Source of the DNA: Coenobita brevimanus
Taxonomy: Eukaryota > Arthropoda > Malacostraca > Decapoda > Coenobitidae
Assembly (NCBI GenBank): GCA_032717465.1
Contig: CM064665.1
Coordinates: 23,262,588-23,326,587, forward strand
Length of the DNA: 64,000 bases
Direction of reading: 5' to 3'
This document shows, one piece after another, positions 58,160-64,000 of the stretch. Below the pieces are notes generated by a model, which made no database searches, was not told where the DNA came from, and saw only the letters and a program-made list of their open reading frames with translations. The stretch's first letter is position 1; each line of letters begins with the position of its first letter. Both the position numbers and the translations under genes were made by a program.

Positions 58160-58605
58160 ATATATATAAAAGAGCCGCGTTGTTTGTTTGCTTGTCTGTC
58201 TTTCGGTCATGCCCAAACCAAGGGCCAGAGACCCCCAGAGCCATATATATTCTGAATCAGGGTGGCCAAAGGATGGTTTTGGGGGTCAAAATTCGGAGTG
58301 TTCGCCTTTCTTGACCCGGGCAATGCCAGGTACCCCTGAAGCCCAATTTTTGGCATAGGACATAGACTATGTGAGGTTGTCCTCCGAGGTCATTTGAGGT
58401 CACCGGTAATAGTAAACAAGTGCGCACAAATACTGTGCGTTAGTCTGCGAAAGCTGAAATAGAAAGTTCCTGGACCTCTTATAATCCCTCTTCAAAAGCA
58501 TAAGAGGTACATGGTCTTTCTGGAGAAGAAAGAAAGACTGAACTGGAACATATAGGATTAGAGTGTTCACCTTTTTGGCCCGGCAACGCCGGGTACCCCT
58601 GCTAG
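58160..58605 (+). mobile_element. Helitron-like non-autonomous element, copy 2
   Basis: Direct copy of 26355-26844. The 5' end is a TATATATAAAAGAGCCGCG word in an AT context; the exact first base is uncertain. The 3' end has the hairpin CCCGGC-AAC-GCCGGG (58579-58593), then TACCCCTG and the terminus CTAG (58602-58605) followed by host T. This is the standard Helitron 3' structure. Compared with copy 1 it lacks about 45 bp in the middle. No RepHel protein is encoded. Confidence 0.68.
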
Positions 58606-58609
58606 TAAT

Positions 58610-59639
58610 ATATAAAGGACTAATCAAGATCATTAGGCAATAACTCCGACCCAGCATCCTTCACCTTAACCATCCAGCATTTACCCATTATATTTTAAAT
58701 CAACCTTGCTAGACTACCATCATTAATCTTAAAGCATCTAGGCAGCACTGGGCTTTTTATTGTAACGACTATCATCGTTCCTTTATTCATTTTTTTATTA
58801 GCCACCATCCATCACCTTATAATAAATATAACACTGTCCTTCATAATAATTTAATATCAAGCACCGTTTACCTTAATCAACCTCACTTTAGCAATAATCA
58901 GGCACCACCACCATTCACCAGATCAGTGCCAGGACTCACTGTAACCTTCTCCATAGCTCTTCAATCACCGTACACAACACCCTCCAAAGCATCACACCAT
59001 CCGACCACCACCACCGTCACCATTACGAATGCAGGGATATAGCAAGAAGAACAGACCACCATCTCAAAGGATTCATTCAGCTTTACATAGACGCAAGCGA
59101 CAACAACATTCCATGACCTTAAACATTATCTAAACCATCTTTCATATATAAATATTCATCTTTTCCTATTAATACATCACTTTACCCTATGGTTGATCAA
59201 GAAACCTTCATGTTTAGCAGTAATTATCGTAACGTCGCTTCAACTTAACTAAGCTTCTACCTCATCAATCGCGTCAAGCAATAACCATGAACCACCATTA
59301 CTACCGCCTTTTGCCATAACAAAGACAGTATGCACAATAACCAGCGTCATTACCCTTCCGCCACCATAAACAATACCCCACGACGCCACCATCACCACCA
59401 TAAACTCTTTCGCCCCTCCTTCACTCAACACTTCCACTAAAGCCTTTAAATTTAATTAAATTTGTACATCATTCCAAACGAGGCACAGCGAGTGATGCAC
59501 GCCCCCTGTTGTTTGGCCCGGGACTAATGGCACAAGAGTCCCACCCACCACCTGTTCACGTCCATGACCCAAATATTGGCTGTATACCATGATGCTGACT
59601 GGTGGCTCCGGCTCATACCACTGATAAGGATTGGTGAAC
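58610..59639. other. No gene; ACC/ATC-rich sequence
   Basis: Weak trinucleotide flavour (CCACCACCACCGTCACCATT near 59005) through 58700-59440. No conserved frame. Confidence 0.4.
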
Positions 59640-60480
59640 TTAGCACCATTGTTAATATTAGGAGAATTTAGCCTGGCTCCCCTCTAGGGATAAGTTAGGT
59701 TAGGTTTACGTTACGGTACTGTTAATAATAGAGGTTAGCCTGGCATCACTATTAGGTTAGATCAGGTTAGGTTAGGTTAGGTTACTTTAGTGTAGTTAGT
59801 ACAGATTTTATATTATGTTAGTTTGGCATCACTATCAGCGTAGGTTATTTAAGTTAATGTTATAAGAAGATTGTCTGGCGCAACTGTTACATTAGGACAG
59901 TATTGCGTTCACGACTGATGTTAGGATAGGTGAATGTGTCATTCCTTTAATATATTAAGGGCGGCGAATGTAACACTTATCTGTTAATATCTGAAGATTC
60001 TGTCATGGCACCGCTGTTAATAGTAGGATTGGTTAGTTTCTCACCGTTGTAGGATTGGTTAGTTTCTCACCGCTGTTATTATTAGAGATCTGCTTGGCGC
60101 CAAGAGCGACATCAGGACAGCTTAGCTTGACAACACTGTTAATTTAAGAGTAACTTATCCTGGCAACACCGTTATCAATAATATAGTTTATCTTGGCGTT
60201 ACTGTTAATAGGGTAGTTTAAGCACCACTATTAATAATAATATATTTTACCCTGGCACTATTGTTAATATTAGGGTAGTTTATATTGGCATCACTGTTAA
60301 TATTAGGGTAACTTGGCTTGTCACTATTCTTAAAATTAGGGTACTTTATTTTGTCCACTGGTGTAATAACATAGTTCATATTGGCACCACTGCTAATAAT
60401 AGGGTAACTTGTCTTGTCAGTACTGTTGATATTAGGGTAGGTTTTTATGGCATCACTGTTAATAGTAAAGTAGTTATTTA
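59640..60480. repeat. Degenerate minisatellite, unit about 33 bp
   Basis: About fourteen copies of a unit like GGCACCACTGTTAATA-TTAGGGTAGTTTATCT, clearest between 60130 and 60470. The unit itself carries TTAGGGTA, and at the left end the array is interrupted by TTAGG telomere-type DNA. Confidence 0.75.
59690..59795 (+). repeat. Interstitial TTAGG telomere-type repeat
   Basis: TTAGG units in direct tandem: GTTAGGTTAGGTTT near 59695 and five consecutive near-perfect units around 59762-59790. TTAGG is the ancestral arthropod telomere repeat. Confidence 0.65.
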
Positions 60481-60785
60481 ATACTTCCCAACACTGTTTA
60501 TACTAGTGCAGTACGACTGTTAATACCAGAGTAAATGAACGTGAGTTACTGCCAGAGTAGGACAGACTAGCCTTGTTTTCATTCAGTTGAGGTGGGAGTA
60601 GTTTGGATGCTATAGGTTTGCTTGTGGAAATCAGGGCAGTTAGAACACACGATATGATAAGGTTAGTGTTGCAGATTTATGAACAGATTTCCTCATCTCT
60701 TTCCTAACTGGTGGCAAGAATATGTCCTGTCTCACGGCCATCCTTGCAAATTATCAGGCGTAGCCTGCCATTATCACACAGTACT

Positions 60786-62155
60786 TCTATCTATCTATCT
60801 ATTGCCAGACGCCTCAATCCCGTTTGGGGTGGCCACAAACAAATTGCCTCCAAGTCGCCCTGTCACCCGCCATTTCACTCCCCTGCTCCCAACTCACCCC
60901 CCCCTCTCTCATATACCTCTCCACCCCATCTCTCCATCTCATCCTCGGCCTCCCCCTCCCTCTTCCCCCCTCCACCTCACTCACATACACTCTCTTCGTC
61001 AGTCTTTCACCCTCCATCCTCTCCACATGGCCAAACCACCTCAGTGTGTTCCTCATAACGCTTCCTATCACATCCACATCAACACCACAACGCTCTTTTA
61101 TATCCTCATTCGTCAGCCTGTCTCTCCATGTGACTCCACAGGCTCCTCTTAAATAACTCATTTCCACGGCTCTCACTCTTGACTTGTGTCCTTCCAACAA
61201 TGTCCAAGCTTCACTTCCGTACGTTAGAGCTGGTATCTCAATACTGTCATGTAGTAACTTTTTCACTTCCATGCTCACTTCCCTGTTTCTTATCACTGCT
61301 TTCAAAGAACCAGCAACCTTTCTTCCCTGCTGTACCCTTTCAAGCACTTCACCCTCCAAACCTCCATCCTTACTCATCACACTACCGAAGTACTTAAACG
61401 TACTCACATTTTCCAATTCCTCACCATCCAACCTCGCTGTACATTCACTGACTTCACCTCTCTCAAAGACCATCACTTTACTCTTCCCTACATTCACCTT
61501 TAGATTCCGTTTCCTACACACTCTCTCAAACTCATCCACCAAGCCTTGCAGCTCTCCTTCGTCTTCACTCAACAACACGGTATCATCTGCAAACAACAGT
61601 ACAGGGAGTTTCCAAACACTATCCTCTCTCACCAGGGCCACTCCAACATCCACTACCCTACCTTGTACCTCTTTTATTACCCCATCCATGTACAGATTGA
61701 ACAACCATGGAGACATGACACATCCCTGTTTCAACCCAACTTTCAAAGAGAAAAATTCACTTAGTTCACCATCCACACGCACTGCAGCCTTCGCACCATC
61801 GTACATACTCTTCACAGCATTCAACAACTTCCCATCTATTCCATATATTCTTAACACTTTCCACAATCCTTGTCTATCCACCCTGTCATATGCTTTCTCC
61901 AAATCCATGAAAGCCACATACAACTTCTTTCCCTTCTCTTGAAACTTTTCCACTAAAGATCTGAGAATGAATATCTGATCTACACAACCTCTTCCCTTCC
62001 TAAAGCCTCCCTGTTCTTCTCCAACTAATTTCTCTGTTCTTTCTCTAACTCTGTCAATAAGTATCCTACCATACACTTTTCCTATTATACTAAGAAGACA
62101 AATGCCCCTATGATTACCACACACTTCTTTTTCCCCTTTTCCTTTGTACAGTACT
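60786..62155 (-). mobile_element. LINE (RTE-like, GATA tail), 5'-truncated with intact RT motifs
   Basis: The best copy of the most frequent LINE in the window. A 436-codon frame (60814-62124, minus; the first codon is GTG, so the true protein extends upstream of the truncation) covers the RT domain: GNHRGICLLSIIGK, EEQGGFRKGRGCVDQ, FMDLEKAYDRVD with catalytic Asp at residue 74, GLKQGCVMSPWLF, and LLFADDTVLLSEDEG with FADD at 178-181. The C-terminal block YGSEAWTLLEG, RWFGHVERM, GRGRGRPRMRW follows. No endonuclease is present. The truncation lies at about 62155, just upstream of LYKGKGEKE. The 3' end carries a (CTAT)n tail as seen on plus. An uninterrupted frame with intact catalytic residues suggests a recent insertion. 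Confidence 0.9.
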
Positions 62156-62159
62156 TATT

Positions 62160-62939
62160 TTTTTAAATACGTTAGCTTAGCCTTGGGACTCAAAGCAGTA
62201 CAGTCAACTGACACTGAAAACATTTAAATTATAATGAAATGGTTATGGAAAATCCAGAGCTTGAATCCGAAACACAGGCTTATTATTCCTTAAACATATC
62301 ACGCAACATATTCCGTTACATTATTTTTTTATCGAAAAATCGAAAAAGTTTTGATAGTCATATCAGAAATACAGCGTACTATCTCTGTGATGGCTGCAAC
62401 GAAACCATCTCTCTCTGAATCGATTCTAATCGGCTTTAGTTCAAACTGCGTAAGACGGATGTAGTTTGCCCAATAAGTGTGCTTCATGCCGCTCCCAAAG
62501 CAGCTTCACTCAGGCCATAATGATAAACGAATTATTAACACTGAAAGTGCCGTCTGATATATAACCCTCAGTTTTGACAATATTTAAAAGAATCCCTGAT
62601 TAGAACATGTTTTGGACATCGTTACCTCATTGCTATATGTGTTCTATATTGCTGAATGCAAGGTAACCACAATCATCTGATAATTACAAGCTTCATAATT
62701 ATATCACTCATATATTTGGAGTTTCCATATTATTTGTCATGATGGTATTAATAAAGCGACTGTAAATCTTCAACCTGTTGACAGACAAGGATTTTCCACA
62801 GATGAATAAGACTGCCTAATGCTAGTGATAAAATTATACCGAAGTGTAATACTATCGGAATGAAAAGGTTCAGAGTCAGACAGTATAGTCACATCACGCG
62901 TCGTCGTCACCATTTTGTCTTGATTTAACAGTCAAAAAC
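62160..62939. other. No recognisable gene
   Basis: AT-rich unique sequence without motif. Confidence 0.45.
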
Positions 62940-63518
62940 TATTCGGATGGAAGACCTATACTCATTTACTGAAGTTCTTATACTGTGAAAATTGTTCAGA
63001 TAGGGGAACTATACTCATTTACTGAAGTCCTTATACTGTGAAAATTATTCAGACCAACTATACACACTGAAATTCTTATACTGTGACTGTGGTTCAGATA
63101 GGGGAACTATACCCATTTACTGAAGTTCTTATACTGTGAAAATTGTTCATATAGGGGAACTATACTCACTAAAATTCTTATACTGTGAAAAATGTTCAGA
63201 CCAACTATACTCACTGAAATTCGTATACTGCGACACTTGTTCAGGTAGGGGAACTATACTCATTTACTGACTTTCTAATATTGTAAAAAAAATTTCAGAT
63301 AGGGGAACTGTACACGCTTACTAAAATTCTTATACTGTGAAGATTATTCAGACCAATTACTATAAACACACTGAAATTCTTATACTGTGACTCTGGTTCA
63401 GATAGGGGAACTGTACTCACTTACTGAAGTTCTTATACTGTGAAAATTGTTCAGATAGGGGAACTATACTTACTGAAGTTCTTACACTGTGAAAATTGTT
63501 CGGATGGTGGAACTATAC
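62940..63518. repeat. Tandem array with higher-order structure
   Basis: About eleven units of 45-56 bp sharing TTCTTATACTGTGAAAATTGTTCAG. Long units carry ATAGGGGAACTATACTCATTTACT, short units carry ACCAACTATAC...CACT, and a third type carries CTGTGGTTCAG or CTCTGGTTCAG. The short type recurs near 63051, 63198 and 63350, giving a three-unit period of about 150 bp. The last unit abuts the LINE tail at 63519. Confidence 0.88.
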
Positions 63519-63738
63519 TCTATCTATCTATCTATCTATTGCCAGACGCCTCAATCCCGTTTGGGGTGGCCACAAACAAATCTCCTCCACGTCGCCGTGT
63601 CCCCTGCCATTTCACTGCCCTGCTCCCAACTCACACCCCCCTCTCTCATATACCTTTCCAATCCATCCCTCCATCTCATCCTCGGCCTCCCCCTCCCTCT
63701 TCCCCCCTCCACGTCACTCACACTCTCTTCGTCAGTGT
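63519..63738 (-). repeat. LINE 3' fragment (GATA-tail family)
   Basis: (CTAT)n tail at 63519-63540, then the 3' end of the family with minus-strand GGRGRGRPRMRWRD and ERYMREGGVSWEQGSEMAG. The match to the copy at 60786 ends at about 63738. Its pyrimidine-rich plus strand ends TCTTCGTCAG, which looks like a 3' splice acceptor. Confidence 0.85.
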
Positions 63739-63960
63739 CGCCGCACAGCAAGCTGCGGCAACAACTACAGTAATACAGAGAGCAACGACGATGCTGACGA
63801 CGCTGATGATGATGATGACGACTTACACCAGGCATTCGGTGGGAACACAACACAGGCGGCTACGGCTGACTCACCCACCATCCGACCACAACCACCCATA
63901 CCACAACCACGTCATCCACAACAGCCAACCCATGAAGATTATCATGGTGTTCCGACTTCA
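63739..63960 (+). CDS. Possible host exon at the window edge
   Basis: A plus-strand frame without stops runs from 63493 past the end of the window, so it has no complete start or end here. Downstream of the LINE fragment its translation looks protein-like rather than random: NNYSNTESNDDADDADDDDDD, then FGGNTTQAATADSP, a Pro/Gln-rich RPQPPIPQPRHPQQP and HEDYHGVPTS. A splice-donor-like TCA|GTAAGG falls at 63960/63961 on a codon boundary, and an acceptor-like pyrimidine tract plus CAG lies at about 63735 inside the LINE fragment. No family is recognised. Part of the acidic stretch comes from a GAT repeat, and pyrimidine-rich DNA often lacks stops, so the call is tentative. Confidence 0.3.
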
Positions 63961-64000
63961 GTAAGGGATAAAGGGTATCGAAAAACGTTACGTGACAAAT

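Noticed and set aside
60679..61942. Plus-strand frames of up to 252 codons
   Set aside because: They are antisense to the LINE reverse transcriptase on minus, and their Ser/Pro/Leu-rich translations reflect the complementary strand.
62940..63518. Regular repeats considered as a CRISPR array
   Set aside because: Units are directly abutting and diverged with no unique spacers; the window is eukaryotic.

Overview
The window looks like intergenic DNA from an arthropod, most probably a decapod crustacean. No complete host gene is visible. The evidence is degenerate TTAGG arthropod telomere-type repeats (about 59690-59790 and, as CCTAA, 6135-6240), a very high load of long dinucleotide microsatellites (AT, CT, GT), and the mix of transposable elements. 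The species call is inference; the sequence only supports 'animal, probably arthropod' firmly.

Layout. 1-8020 is gene-poor and holds microsatellites, an 847-bp terminal-inverted-repeat element with a 3-bp TTA duplication (2711-3557, PIF/Harbinger type) and a stretch of diverged repeat modules (about 3840-5410). 8022-17178 is a nest built inside an AT microsatellite: a dead Tigger/pogo transposon (8079-10658, transposase on minus), then an LTR retrotransposon (10719-17089, minus) with 789-bp LTRs, gag and an uninterrupted 1229-codon pol. 17179-35500 carries fragments of at least three LINE families, an inverted repeat, copies of a tRNA-like dispersed repeat with a conserved hairpin, a long-period tandem array (22225-23560), a short Helitron-like element (26355-26844), a badly decayed CR1-like LINE (27455-30240) and GC-rich repeat modules. 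35655-39912 is a piggyBac transposon flanked by TTAA, with a transposase broken by one stop and two frameshifts. 41028-41525 is a candidate piggyBac-type MITE. 46455-53868 is a second LTR retrotransposon with almost identical LTRs but a heavily disrupted coding region. 53880-64000 has another tRNA-like repeat, a jockey/CR1-like LINE piece, a second Helitron-like copy, a TTAGG-containing minisatellite, a LINE fragment with intact RT motifs (60786-62155), a higher-order tandem array (62940-63520) and, at the right edge, a reading frame that could be part of a host exon.

How the parts relate. The two LTR elements belong to one lineage. Both have Ty3/Gypsy-type enzymes but place integrase before reverse transcriptase, the order typical of Ty1/Copia and of the Gmr1 group of Gypsy elements. 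Both gags share a capsid segment like that from which the vertebrate SCAN domain is thought to derive. They share the primer-binding core TGGCGACCTC, TGTTAC...GTAACA LTR ends and an ATAT target duplication. The more intact element has the more diverged LTRs; the disrupted one has LTRs without visible substitutions, which is the main puzzle of the window. I did not find a convincing new defence, biosynthetic or signalling system.
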